The notes beneath the pieces were generated by a model. That model saw nothing but the letters and a program-made list of their open reading frames with translations. It was not told where the DNA came from and made no database searches. 64,000 bases of DNA, from positions 62,001 through 126,000 of the forward strand of contig NZ_LKBT01000004.1 of assembly GCF_002699985.1 (NCBI RefSeq), read 5' to 3'. Origin of the DNA: Pseudomonas sp. ICMP 561. GTDB lineage: Bacteria; Pseudomonadota; Gammaproteobacteria; Pseudomonadales; Pseudomonadaceae. Both the position numbers and the translations under genes were made by a program. Positions 34,121-43,756 of this stretch are shown one piece after another; the first letter of the stretch is position 1; every line of letters starts with the position of its first letter.

Positions 34121-34897
34121 ATGTCACGCCTGCCCTTGATCGGCGTCACCGCCTGCACCAAGCAGATCGGTCATCATGCTTATCATGTTTCTGGCGACAA
34201 GTATGTCCGCGCGATAGCAGTGGCTGCCAGGGGCATGCCGTTGATTCTGCCTTCACTTGGCCCCTTGCTGGACACCGCCGACATTCTTTCCAGTCTCGAT
34301 GGACTGCTGTTTACCGGTTCGCCTTCCAATGTCGAACCCTACCACTATAGTGGCCCAGCCAGTGCGCCGGGTACTGCTCATGATCCCGAACGCGACCGCA
34401 CCACCTTACCGCTTATTCGTGCTGCCGTGGCAGCCGGTGTTCCGGTTTTAGGCATTTGCCGCGGTTTTCAGGAAATGAATGTGGCGTTTGGTGGCAGCCT
34501 GCATCAGCGCGTCCATGAAACTGAAGGCTTCATGGATCATCGTGAACCCGACAATGAACCGGTAGAAGTCCAGTACGCGCCGAGTCATTCCATGCGCGTT
34601 CAGCAGGGTGGTGTACTGGATGCATTGGGGTTGGCGAGTGAAATCCGCGTCAATTCGATTCATGGACAAGGTATCGAGCGTCTGGCACCTGATCTGCGGG
34701 TTGAGGTCCTCGCGCCCGATGGCTTGATCGAGGCCGTCTCGGTCCAGGACAGTCCAGGCTTTGCGCTGGGCGTGCAATGGCATCCCGAGTGGCAAGTTAC
34801 AGCGAACCCTGATTACCTTGTCATCTTCCAGGCGTTTGGCGATGCCTGCCGTAAACGAGCACTACAACGCGACGCCGATGCGTCAAATAACGCCTGA
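34121..34897 (+). CDS. spuA: Gamma-glutamyl-GABA hydrolase-like class I amidotransferase SpuA
   Basis: A 258-residue peptidase C26/PuuD-like enzyme that cleaves the gamma-glutamyl amide at the end of polyamine breakdown, releasing glutamate. The nucleophile is Cys113 in VLGICRGFQEMNVAFGG, and the His is in GVQWHPEWQ near residue 225. The N-terminus LPLIGVTACTKQIG is typical. I chose the ATG at 34121 with GGGGG upstream; the longer frame to 33914 covers the regulatory region. spuB starts 34 bases downstream. Confident. Confidence 0.92.
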   Translation: MSRLPLIGVTACTKQIGHHAYHVSGDKYVRAIAVAARGMPLILPSLGPLLDTADILSSLDGLLFTGSPSNVEPYHYSGPASAPGTAHDPERDRTTLPLIRAAVAAGVPVLGICRGFQEMNVAFGGSLHQRVHETEGFMDHREPDNEPVEVQYAPSHSMRVQQGGVLDALGLASEIRVNSIHGQGIERLAPDLRVEVLAPDGLIEAVSVQDSPGFALGVQWHPEWQVTANPDYLVIFQAFGDACRKRALQRDADASNNA

Positions 34898-34931
34898 TTC
34901 GCGATCAGGACTCTGACCACCTGAGGTATTT

Positions 34932-36290
34932 ATGAGTACCAACCTCGACCAGCTCACCGATTGGTTGAAAGAACACAAGATCACCGAAGTCGAATGCATG
35001 ATTGCCGACCTGACCGGGATCACTCGCGGCAAGATTTCTCCCACCAACAAATTCATTGCCGAAAAGGGCATGCGCTTGCCGGAGAGCGTATTGCTGCAGA
35101 CGGTGACCGGTGACTACGTCGAAGACGACATCTATTACGAATTGCTCGACCCGGCAGACATCGACATGTTCTGCCGTCCGGATGCCAACGCGGTTTATGT
35201 AGTGCCCTGGGCCATCGAGCCCACCGCGCAGGTCATCCATGACACCTACGACAAGCAGGGCAACCCCATTGAGCTGTCGCCGCGTAACGTCTTGAAGAAA
35301 GTCCTCAAGCTCTACACGGATCAAGGCTGGCAGCCCATTGTTGCGCCGGAGATGGAGTTTTACCTGACCAAACGCAGCGATGACCCCGACTACCCGTTGC
35401 AGCCGCCAGTCGGGCGCTCCGGGCGTCCTGAGACGGGTCGTCAGTCGTTCTCCATCGAAGCAGCCAACGAGTTCGATCCGCTGTTCGAAGATGTCTACGA
35501 CTGGTGCGAGCTGCAGAACCTTGACCTGGATACGCTGATCCATGAAGACGGCACGGCGCAGATGGAAATCAATTTCCGTCACGGTGACGCCTTGTCGCTG
35601 GCCGATCAGATTCTGGTGTTCAAGCGCACCATGCGCGAAGCGGCCCTCAAGCACGATGTCGCAGCGACGTTTATGGCCAAGCCGATGACGGGCGAGCCTG
35701 GCAGCGCCATGCATTTGCACCAGAGCATCATCGACATCAAGACCGGCAAGAACATCTTCTCCAATGAAGACGGGACCATGAGCGAGCTGTTCCTGCAGCA
35801 CATCGGCGGCTTGCAGAAGCTGATTCCCGAGCTGTTGCCGCTGTTCGCGCCCAACGTCAACTCGTTCCGTCGCTTCCTGCCCGATACTTCGGCACCGGTA
35901 AACGTTGAGTGGGGCGAAGAAAATCGTACGGTTGGCTTGCGTGTTCCGGATGCGGGTCCACAGAACCGTCGTGTGGAGAACCGCTTGCCCGGTGCCGACG
36001 CCAACCCTTATCTGGCGATTGCCGCGAGTCTGCTGTGTGGCTTTATTGGCATGGTTGAACACATCAACCCAAGTGCTCCGGTCGTCGGCCGTGGTTACGA
36101 GCGGCGCAATCTGCGTCTGCCGCTGACCATTGAAGATGCACTGGAGCGTATGGAAAACAGCAAGACCGTCGAGAAATACCTGGGTGAGAAATTCATCAAG
36201 GGCTACGTCGCGGTCAAACGTGCGGAGCACGAAAATTTCAAACGCGTGATCAGTTCGTGGGAACGCGAGTTCCTGTTGTTTGCGGTTTGA
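34932..36290 (+). CDS. spuB: Gamma-glutamylpolyamine synthetase SpuB
   Basis: A 452-residue glutamine-synthetase-family ligase, paralogue of spuI at 32469. Motifs: VECMIADLTGITRGKISP, APEMEFYLTKRS, INFRHGDALSLAD, SAMHLHQSI, and NRRVENRLPGADANPYLAI. It makes gamma-glutamyl-putrescine or related amides with ATP. GAGG lies seven bases before the ATG. It follows spuA closely and is separated from spuC by a family A REPIN. Confident for family; amine specificity not visible. Confidence 0.93.
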   Translation: MSTNLDQLTDWLKEHKITEVECMIADLTGITRGKISPTNKFIAEKGMRLPESVLLQTVTGDYVEDDIYYELLDPADIDMFCRPDANAVYVVPWAIEPTAQVIHDTYDKQGNPIELSPRNVLKKVLKLYTDQGWQPIVAPEMEFYLTKRSDDPDYPLQPPVGRSGRPETGRQSFSIEAANEFDPLFEDVYDWCELQNLDLDTLIHEDGTAQMEINFRHGDALSLADQILVFKRTMREAALKHDVAATFMAKPMTGEPGSAMHLHQSIIDIKTGKNIFSNEDGTMSELFLQHIGGLQKLIPELLPLFAPNVNSFRRFLPDTSAPVNVEWGEENRTVGLRVPDAGPQNRRVENRLPGADANPYLAIAASLLCGFIGMVEHINPSAPVVGRGYERRNLRLPLTIEDALERMENSKTVEKYLGEKFIKGYVAVKRAEHENFKRVISSWEREFLLFAV

Positions 36291-36299
36291 TGTCAGCCC

Positions 36300-36389
36300 C
36301 GTAGGACCGGCTTTAGCCGGGAAGGGGCCGCCTGATCCGGAAAATATATTGGATTCACCGGCGTCCTCCCGGCTGAAGCCGGTCCTACG
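36300..36389. repeat. REPIN, family A
   Basis: Arms CGTAGGACCGGCTTTAGCC and GGCTGAAGCCGGTCCTACG. It lies inside the spu cluster between spuB and spuC. Confidence 0.93.
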
Positions 36390-36436
36390 CGGCATGGCGT
36401 TGAACGTCGCGCGCTAAAAGCATATGGAGTTGTGTA

Positions 36437-37801
36437 ATGAGTTCCAGGAACCCGCAAACCCTTGAATGGCAGGCCTTGAGCAGTGAGCATCACCTGGCCC
36501 CGTTCAGCGATTACAAGCAACTCAAAGAGGTTGGCCCTCGGATCATCACCCGTTCCAGCGGGGTTTATCTGTGGGACAGCGAGGGCAACAAGATCCTCGA
36601 TGGCATGTCCGGCCTGTGGTGTGTCGCCATCGGTTATGGCCGCGAAGAACTGGCCGATGCTGCTGCTAAACAGATGCGCGAGCTGCCGTACTACAACCTG
36701 TTCTTCATGACTGCTCACCCGCCGGTGCTGGAGTTGGCCAAAGTCATCTCCGAAATCGCCCCTGAGGGCATGAACCATGTGTTCTTCACCGGTTCCGGCT
36801 CGGAAGGCAACGACACCATGTTGCGCATGGTTCGCCACTATTGGGCAATCAAAGGCCAGCCGAACAAGAAAACCATCATCAGCCGGGTCAATGGTTATCA
36901 CGGCTCTACGGTGGCGGGCGCTAGCCTGGGTGGCATGACCTACATGCACGAGCAGGGCGACTTGCCGATCCCGGGCATCGTGCACATCCCGCAGCCGTAC
37001 TGGTTCGGTGAAGGCGGTGACATGACGCCGGACGAGTTCGGTATCTGGGCTGCCGAGCAACTGGAGAAGAAAATTCTCGAACTGGGTGTGGACAACGTCG
37101 GTGCGTTTATTGCCGAGCCAATTCAGGGCGCGGGCGGGGTTATCGTGCCGCCTGACAGCTACTGGCCGAAGATCAAAGAGATCCTCGACAAGTACGACAT
37201 CCTGTTCGTCGCCGACGAAGTGATCTGTGGGTTTGGCCGTACGGGTGAGTGGTTTGGTAGCGACTTCTACGGCCTCAAGCCGGACATGATGACCATCGCC
37301 AAAGGCCTGACTTCGGGTTACATCCCTATGGGCGGGCTGATCGTGCGTGACGAAGTGGTGGCTGTGCTCAACGAAGGCGGCGACTTCAATCACGGCTTTA
37401 CCTACTCCGGCCATCCGGTCGCAGCGGCTGTAGCGCTGGAGAATATTCGCATCCTGCGCGAAGAGAAAATCGTCGAACGCGTCAATGCGGAAACGGCACC
37501 ATACTTGCAGAAACGTCTGCGTGAGCTGAGCGATCATCCGCTGGTAGGTGAGGTCCGTGGTGTGGGCCTTTTGGGGGCTATTGAGCTGGTCAAGGACAAG
37601 ACAACCCGCGAGCGTTACACCGGCAAAGGGGCTGGCATGATTTGTCGAACCTTCTGCTTCAACAATGGCCTGATTATGCGGGCTGTAGGCGACACCATGA
37701 TAATCGCGCCACCGTTGGTGATCAGCTTTGCGGAAATTGATGAGTTGGTCGAGAAGGCCCGCAAGTGCCTGGATCTGACGTTGGCTGAGCTGCAAGGTTA
37801 G
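36437..37801 (+). CDS. spuC: Putrescine-pyruvate aminotransferase SpuC
   Basis: A 454-residue class III PLP-dependent aminotransferase. Lys289 in MTIAKGLTSGYIPMG forms the Schiff base. PLP-phosphate contacts are in GSGSEGNDTM, the pyridine-binding acid in VADEVICGFGRTG, and the aromatic stacking YHGST. It transfers the amine of putrescine (and related diamines) to pyruvate, giving 4-aminobutanal and alanine. GGAG precedes the ATG. It belongs to the spu block. Confident. Confidence 0.95.
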   Translation: MSSRNPQTLEWQALSSEHHLAPFSDYKQLKEVGPRIITRSSGVYLWDSEGNKILDGMSGLWCVAIGYGREELADAAAKQMRELPYYNLFFMTAHPPVLELAKVISEIAPEGMNHVFFTGSGSEGNDTMLRMVRHYWAIKGQPNKKTIISRVNGYHGSTVAGASLGGMTYMHEQGDLPIPGIVHIPQPYWFGEGGDMTPDEFGIWAAEQLEKKILELGVDNVGAFIAEPIQGAGGVIVPPDSYWPKIKEILDKYDILFVADEVICGFGRTGEWFGSDFYGLKPDMMTIAKGLTSGYIPMGGLIVRDEVVAVLNEGGDFNHGFTYSGHPVAAAVALENIRILREEKIVERVNAETAPYLQKRLRELSDHPLVGEVRGVGLLGAIELVKDKTTRERYTGKGAGMICRTFCFNNGLIMRAVGDTMIIAPPLVISFAEIDELVEKARKCLDLTLAELQG

Positions 37802-37809
37802 GCGCGAAT

Positions 37810-37897
37810 CGGTAGCAGGCAACTTGTTGGCGAAGCGATTTGTCAGGCGCTGATGGGTCTTGGTCTGAACGCTTCGCGAACAAGTTCGCTCCTACCG
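37810..37897. repeat. REPIN, family B with decayed left arm
   Basis: The right arm GCGAACAAGTTCGCTCCTAC is intact. The left arm reads GGTAGCAGGCAACTTGTTGG with at least four changes. It lies between spuC and spuD. Confidence 0.8.
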
Positions 37898-37980
37898 GTG
37901 CATCAGACTTGTCACTCGGGTCACGAAATTGCCAGACTAATGGCTAGAAGCCGCTACCTAATAACACTGGAGTTGTACAC

Positions 37981-39078
37981 ATGAAGAAATTTGGCAAGAC
38001 CCTCCTCGCTTTGTCCCTCATGGGTGTCGTGGCCGCCGCTGCGCAGGCCGACGATAAAGTGCTGCACGTGTACAACTGGTCCGATTACATCGCCAAGGAC
38101 ACCATCTCCAAATTCGAAAAAGAGTCGGGCATCAAAGTCGTCTACGACGTGTTCGACAGCAACGAAACCCTGGAAGCCAAATTGCTTGCCGGCAAGTCCG
38201 GTTACGACATCGTCGTGCCGTCGAACAACTTCCTTGCCAAGCAGATCAAAGCCGGGGTTTATCAGCCGCTGGACAAGTCCAAGCTGTCCAACTACAAAAA
38301 CCTGAACACCGACCTGCTCAAAGCCGTGTCGGTCAGCGACCCGGATAACAAGCACGCCTTCCCATACATGTGGGGTTCGATCGGTATCGGCATCAACCCG
38401 GACAAAGTCAAAGCTGCACTGGGTGCCGACGCTCCGGTCAATTCCTGGGACTTGCTGTTCAAACCAGAGAACGCCGCCAAGCTGAAATCCTGTGGCATCA
38501 GCTTCCTCGATTCGCCAACCGAAATGCTGCCGATTGCCCTGCACTACCTCGGTTATCCAACCGACAGCCAGGACAAGAAACAGCTGGCTGAAGCCGAAGC
38601 GCTGTTCCTGAAAATTCGCCCTTCGATTGGTTACTTCCACTCCTCCAAGTACATCTCCGACCTGGCCAACGGCAACATCTGCGTAGCCGTGGGTTACTCG
38701 GGCGATATCTATCAGGCCAAATCCCGTGCTGAAGAAGCCGGTGGCAAGGTGAAAGTCAGCTACAACATTCCGAAAGAAGGTGCTGGCAGCTTTTACGACA
38801 TGGTGGCAATCCCTAAAGACGCGGAAAACGTCGACGGTGCCTACAAGTTCATGAACTTCCTGCTGCAGCCGGAAATCATGGCCGAGATCACCAACGAAGT
38901 GCGCTTCCCGAACGGTAACTCGGCGGCAACGGCCCTGGTCGATAAAGACATCACCAGCGACCCGGGTGTTTACCCACCTGCTGATGTGCTTGCCAAGCTT
39001 TACGCCATCGCTGACTTGCCAGCCGCCACCCAGCGGATCATGACCCGCAGCTGGACCAAGATTAAGTCGGGTAAATAA
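37981..39078 (+). CDS. spuD: Polyamine-binding periplasmic protein SpuD
   Basis: A 365-residue PotF-like receptor with a signal peptide (1-23, ending AAQAD). The mature protein begins [15 protein letters not shown]. Typical PotD/PotF parts are [27 protein letters not shown] (in pieces), a central [15 protein letters not shown] hinge and C-terminal [12 protein letters not shown]. In P. aeruginosa SpuD prefers putrescine. It is followed after 309 bases by its paralogue spuE. Confident for family; ligand by analogy. Confidence 0.95.
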   Translation: MKKFGKTLLALSLMGVVAAAAQADDKVLHVYNWSDYIAKDTISKFEKESGIKVVYDVFDSNETLEAKLLAGKSGYDIVVPSNNFLAKQIKAGVYQPLDKSKLSNYKNLNTDLLKAVSVSDPDNKHAFPYMWGSIGIGINPDKVKAALGADAPVNSWDLLFKPENAAKLKSCGISFLDSPTEMLPIALHYLGYPTDSQDKKQLAEAEALFLKIRPSIGYFHSSKYISDLANGNICVAVGYSGDIYQAKSRAEEAGGKVKVSYNIPKEGAGSFYDMVAIPKDAENVDGAYKFMNFLLQPEIMAEITNEVRFPNGNSAATALVDKDITSDPGVYPPADVLAKLYAIADLPAATQRIMTRSWTKIKSGK

Positions 39079-40482
<1,404 letters not shown>

Positions 40483-40537
40483 AGACCTCGCGCCCGGTCA
40501 TGCAGACCGGGCTGCAAACCAGTTGGGAGTTTCACCC

Positions 40538-41680
40538 ATGGCAGTTGCCTCCGGCGCCTACAAGAAATCACTCGAAGGCGATCAGCAACCCAAGCAGGTG
40601 CTGGTCAAAATCGATCGGGTCACGAAGAAATTCGATGAGACGATTGCCGTGGACGACGTGTCCCTGCAAATCAACAAGGGCGAGATTTTCGCCTTGCTGG
40701 GTGGCTCCGGCTCCGGCAAGTCAACGCTGCTGCGCATGCTGGCCGGTTTCGAGCGGCCAACAGAAGGGCGGATCTTCCTCGATGGCGTCGATATCACCGA
40801 CATGCCGCCGTACGAGCGTCCGATCAACATGATGTTCCAGTCCTACGCGCTGTTTCCGCACATGACGGTGGAGCAGAACATCGCGTTCGGCCTGCAGCAG
40901 GACAAGCTGCCCAAAGCCGAAATCACCGAGCGCGTCGCTGAAATGCTCAAGCTGGTGCAGATGACCCAGTACGCGCGTCGCAAGCCTCATCAGTTGTCTG
41001 GCGGTCAACGTCAGCGGGTGGCGCTGGCTCGGTCTCTGGCGAAGAAACCCAAGCTGTTGTTGCTCGACGAGCCGATGGGTGCGCTGGACAAGAAACTACG
41101 CTCGCAGATGCAGCTGGAACTGGTGGAGATCATCGAGCGGGTCGGCGTGACCTGCGTGATGGTGACCCACGACCAGGAAGAAGCCATGACCATGGCTGAG
41201 CGCATCGCGATCATGCACCTGGGCTGGATCGCGCAAATCGGCAGCCCAATCGATATCTACGAAACCCCGACCAGCCGTCTGGTCTGCGAATTCATTGGTA
41301 ACGTCAACCTGTTCGAAGGCGAAGTGATCGAGGACATGGAAGGTCATGCCCTGATTCGCAGCCCCGAGCTGGAGCGCAATATCTACGTGGGTCACGGCGT
41401 GACGACCTCGGTGGAAGACAAGCACATCACCTACGCGTTGCGTCCGGAGAAACTGCTGGTCACCACAGAGCGGCCGAGCTTCGAATACAACTGGTCGCGC
41501 GGCAAAGTCCACGACATCGCGTATCTGGGCGGCCATTCGGTGTTCTACGTGCAACTGCCGTGCGGCAAGCTGGTGCAGTCGTTCGTTGCCAACGCCGAGC
41601 GCCAAGGCACACGACCGACCTGGGGCGATGAAGTGTTTGTCTGGTGGGAAGACGACAGCGGCGTGGTATTGCGCTCATGA
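40538..41680 (+). CDS. spuF: Polyamine ABC transporter ATPase SpuF (PotA/PotG-like)
   Basis: A 380-residue ATP-binding subunit. Walker A is GGSGSGKST (about 59-67), the Q-loop is MMFQSYALFPHMTV, the signature is LSGGQRQR, Walker B is LLLLDEPMGALD and the switch His is in VTHDQEEA. The C-terminal third (about 250-380) is a TOBE-type regulatory domain. I chose the ATG at 40538 with GGGAG upstream. The stop overlaps the spuG start by four bases. Confident. Confidence 0.96.
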   Translation: MAVASGAYKKSLEGDQQPKQVLVKIDRVTKKFDETIAVDDVSLQINKGEIFALLGGSGSGKSTLLRMLAGFERPTEGRIFLDGVDITDMPPYERPINMMFQSYALFPHMTVEQNIAFGLQQDKLPKAEITERVAEMLKLVQMTQYARRKPHQLSGGQRQRVALARSLAKKPKLLLLDEPMGALDKKLRSQMQLELVEIIERVGVTCVMVTHDQEEAMTMAERIAIMHLGWIAQIGSPIDIYETPTSRLVCEFIGNVNLFEGEVIEDMEGHALIRSPELERNIYVGHGVTTSVEDKHITYALRPEKLLVTTERPSFEYNWSRGKVHDIAYLGGHSVFYVQLPCGKLVQSFVANAERQGTRPTWGDEVFVWWEDDSGVVLRS

Positions 41681-42597
41681 AGATACGCAAAATCAAGCGT
41701 GCTCTGGGGCGGATAACCCCCAACGGCCGGCAGCTCGTCATTGGAGCGCCGTTCCTCTGGCTGTTTCTTTTCTTTGCTCTGCCGTTTCTGATCGTCATCA
41801 AGATCAGTTTTGCCGAAGCCGACGTGGCGATTCCGCCCTACACCGAAATCTTCAGCTACGCCGAGCAGAAGTTCGAGGTCATCCTCAACTTCGCCAACTA
41901 CGCGTTGCTGACAGGCGATGACCTGTACATTTCGGCGTATCTGGGCTCGCTGAAAATGGCGTTCTTCAGCACCTTGCTGTGCTTGTTGATCGGCTTCCCG
42001 ATGGCCTATGCCATTGCGACCGCACGCAAGGAACTGCAAACCGTGCTGTTGCTGTTGATCATGATGCCGACCTGGACCGCGATTCTGATCCGGGTGTACG
42101 CGTGGATGGGCATCCTCAGCAATAACGGGCTGCTCAATGCGTTTCTGATGTGGCTGGGCCTCATCGACGAGCCGTTGCAGATCCTCAATACCAATCTGGC
42201 CGTCTATATCGGCGTGGGGTATTCGTACCTGCCGTTCATGATCCTGCCGCTGTACGCCAACCTGGTTAAACACGATATGAGCCTGCTTGAGGCGGCGTCG
42301 GATCTGGGTTCCAGCACCTTCAACAGCTTCTGGAAGATCACCGTGCCGCTGTCCAAGAACGGCGTCATTGCGGGTTGCATGCTGGTGTTCATTCCGGTGG
42401 TTGGTGAATTTGTTATTCCTGAGCTTCTGGGTGGGCCGGAAACCCTGATGATTGGCCGCGTGTTGTGGCAAGAGTTCTTCAACAACCGCGACTGGCCGGT
42501 GGCTTCGGCGTTGGCGGTGATCATGCTGTTGATCCTGATCGTGCCGATCATTCTGTTCAACCGCAGTCAGGCCAAAGAGCTGGAGGGCAGGGCATGA
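41677..42597 (+). CDS. spuG: Polyamine ABC transporter permease SpuG (PotB/PotH-like)
   Basis: A 306-residue inner-membrane permease with about six helices; the first follows a basic N-terminus (MKIRKIKRALGR). The EAA loop for ATPase contact is around LLEAASDLGSSTFNSFWKITVPLSKNG (in pieces, about 210-235). It overlaps spuF and spuH by four bases each (ATGA), indicating tight coupling. Forms the channel with SpuH. Confident. Confidence 0.95.
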   Translation: MKIRKIKRALGRITPNGRQLVIGAPFLWLFLFFALPFLIVIKISFAEADVAIPPYTEIFSYAEQKFEVILNFANYALLTGDDLYISAYLGSLKMAFFSTLLCLLIGFPMAYAIATARKELQTVLLLLIMMPTWTAILIRVYAWMGILSNNGLLNAFLMWLGLIDEPLQILNTNLAVYIGVGYSYLPFMILPLYANLVKHDMSLLEAASDLGSSTFNSFWKITVPLSKNGVIAGCMLVFIPVVGEFVIPELLGGPETLMIGRVLWQEFFNNRDWPVASALAVIMLLILIVPIILFNRSQAKELEGRA

Positions 42598-43478
42598 GAG
42601 GCTTTCGATTCTCGAACATGATGCTGGTCCTTGGGCTGCTGTTCATCTATGCACCGATGGTGATTCTGGTCATCTACTCGTTCAACGCCTCCAAACTGGT
42701 CACGGTCTGGGGTGGCTGGTCGGTGCACTGGTATGTCGGGCTGCTGGATAACTCGCAACTGATGGGCTCGGTGATGCGCTCTCTGGAAATCGCCACCTAC
42801 ACGGCGATTGCAGCGGTAGCGCTGGGTACCATGGCAGCGTTCGTGTTGACCCGCATCACGCGCTTCAAGGGCCGCACGTTTTTCGGTGGGCTGGTGACAG
42901 CGCCGCTGGTCATGCCTGAAGTGATTACCGGTCTGTCGTTGTTACTGCTGTTCGTGGCCATGGCCCAGTTGATCGGCTGGCCGCAAGAGCGTGGCATCGT
43001 CACCATCTGGATCGCTCACACCACGTTCTGCGCGGCTTATGTGGCCGTGGTGGTTTCGGCACGGTTGCGTGAGCTGGACCTGTCCATCGAAGAAGCTGCC
43101 ATGGATCTTGGTGCGCGGCCCTGGAAGGTGTTCTTCCTGATCACCATCCCGATGATCGCGCCTTCGCTGGCGGCGGGGGCCATGATGTCTTTTGCGCTTT
43201 CGCTGGACGATCTGGTTCTGGCGAGCTTTGTCTCTGGTCCGGGTTCAACGACCTTGCCGATGGAAGTCTTCTCCGCTGTACGCCTGGGTGTTAAGCCGGA
43301 AATCAACGCCGTCGCGAGCCTGATTCTGCTGGCCGTTTCGTGCGCGACCTTCCTTGTCTGGTTCTTCAGCCGCCGTGCCGAGCTACAGCGCAAGAAAGCC
43401 ATCCAGCAAGCCATCGAAGAAAGCGCGGCTGATAGCTACAAACAACCCGACCCACGCCGCGCGGCTGCGCCGGTTTAA
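42594..43478 (+). CDS. spuH: Polyamine ABC transporter permease SpuH (PotC/PotI-like)
   Basis: A 294-residue inner-membrane permease, partner of SpuG. The EAA loop reads EEAAMDLGARPWKVFFLITIPMIAPS in pieces (about 165-190). The C-terminal tail after the last helix is basic and polar (about 265-294). It overlaps spuG by four bases. Its stop region (GCCGGTTTAAAGCGTC) is present a second time at 43642, as part of a small tandem duplication. Confident. Confidence 0.95.
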   Translation: MRGFRFSNMMLVLGLLFIYAPMVILVIYSFNASKLVTVWGGWSVHWYVGLLDNSQLMGSVMRSLEIATYTAIAAVALGTMAAFVLTRITRFKGRTFFGGLVTAPLVMPEVITGLSLLLLFVAMAQLIGWPQERGIVTIWIAHTTFCAAYVAVVVSARLRELDLSIEEAAMDLGARPWKVFFLITIPMIAPSLAAGAMMSFALSLDDLVLASFVSGPGSTTLPMEVFSAVRLGVKPEINAVASLILLAVSCATFLVWFFSRRAELQRKKAIQQAIEESAADSYKQPDPRRAAAPV

Positions 43479-43485
43479 AGCGTCT

Positions 43486-43565
43486 CGGTAGGAGCGAACT
43501 TGTTCGCGAAGCGGTGTAACTGTTTAGGCAGGCTAATCGCCTCGCGAACAAGTTCGCTCCTACCG
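43486..43565. repeat. REPIN, family B, first copy of a tandem duplication
   Basis: Arms CGGTAGGAGCGAACTTGTTC and GAACAAGTTCGCTCCTACCG. The spacer resembles that of 43668-43747 (GCGGT...TAACTGTT.AGGCAGG..AATCGCCTC pattern), so both belong to one duplicated unit. Confidence 0.93.
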
Positions 43566-43641
43566 GGCCGGGGGCATCAGCCACTTGGCATCCTCTTCAA
43601 TTAAATGCTGCGGCACGCACTCGCCGTTGATGTAGGTCTGT
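43566..43641 (-). pseudogene. Duplicated 3'-end fragment of the hacB-like gene
   Basis: This stretch is a decayed copy of the last ~100 bases of the acylase gene at 43757-43860. It keeps GCATCAGCCAC, then ATGCTGCGGCACG and a run of 20 or more identical bases ending GTCTGTGCC. Relative to the parent it lacks about 38 bases between GGCATC and ATCCTCTTC. It is joined at GCC to a repeat of the spuH stop region. It is not expected to be expressed. Confidence 0.85.
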
Positions 43642-43667
43642 GCCGGTTTAAAGCGTCAGGTAAATTC

Positions 43668-43747
43668 CGGTAGGAGCGAACTTGTTCGCGAGGCGGTTTA
43701 ACTGTTGAGGCAGGATCATCGCCTCGCGAACAAGTTCGCTCCTACCG
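43668..43747. repeat. REPIN, family B, second copy of a tandem duplication
   Basis: The same arms as the unit at 43486 and a spacer differing at only a handful of positions. It lies nine bases from the acylase stop. Confidence 0.93.
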
Positions 43748-43756
43748 GGTGGGGCA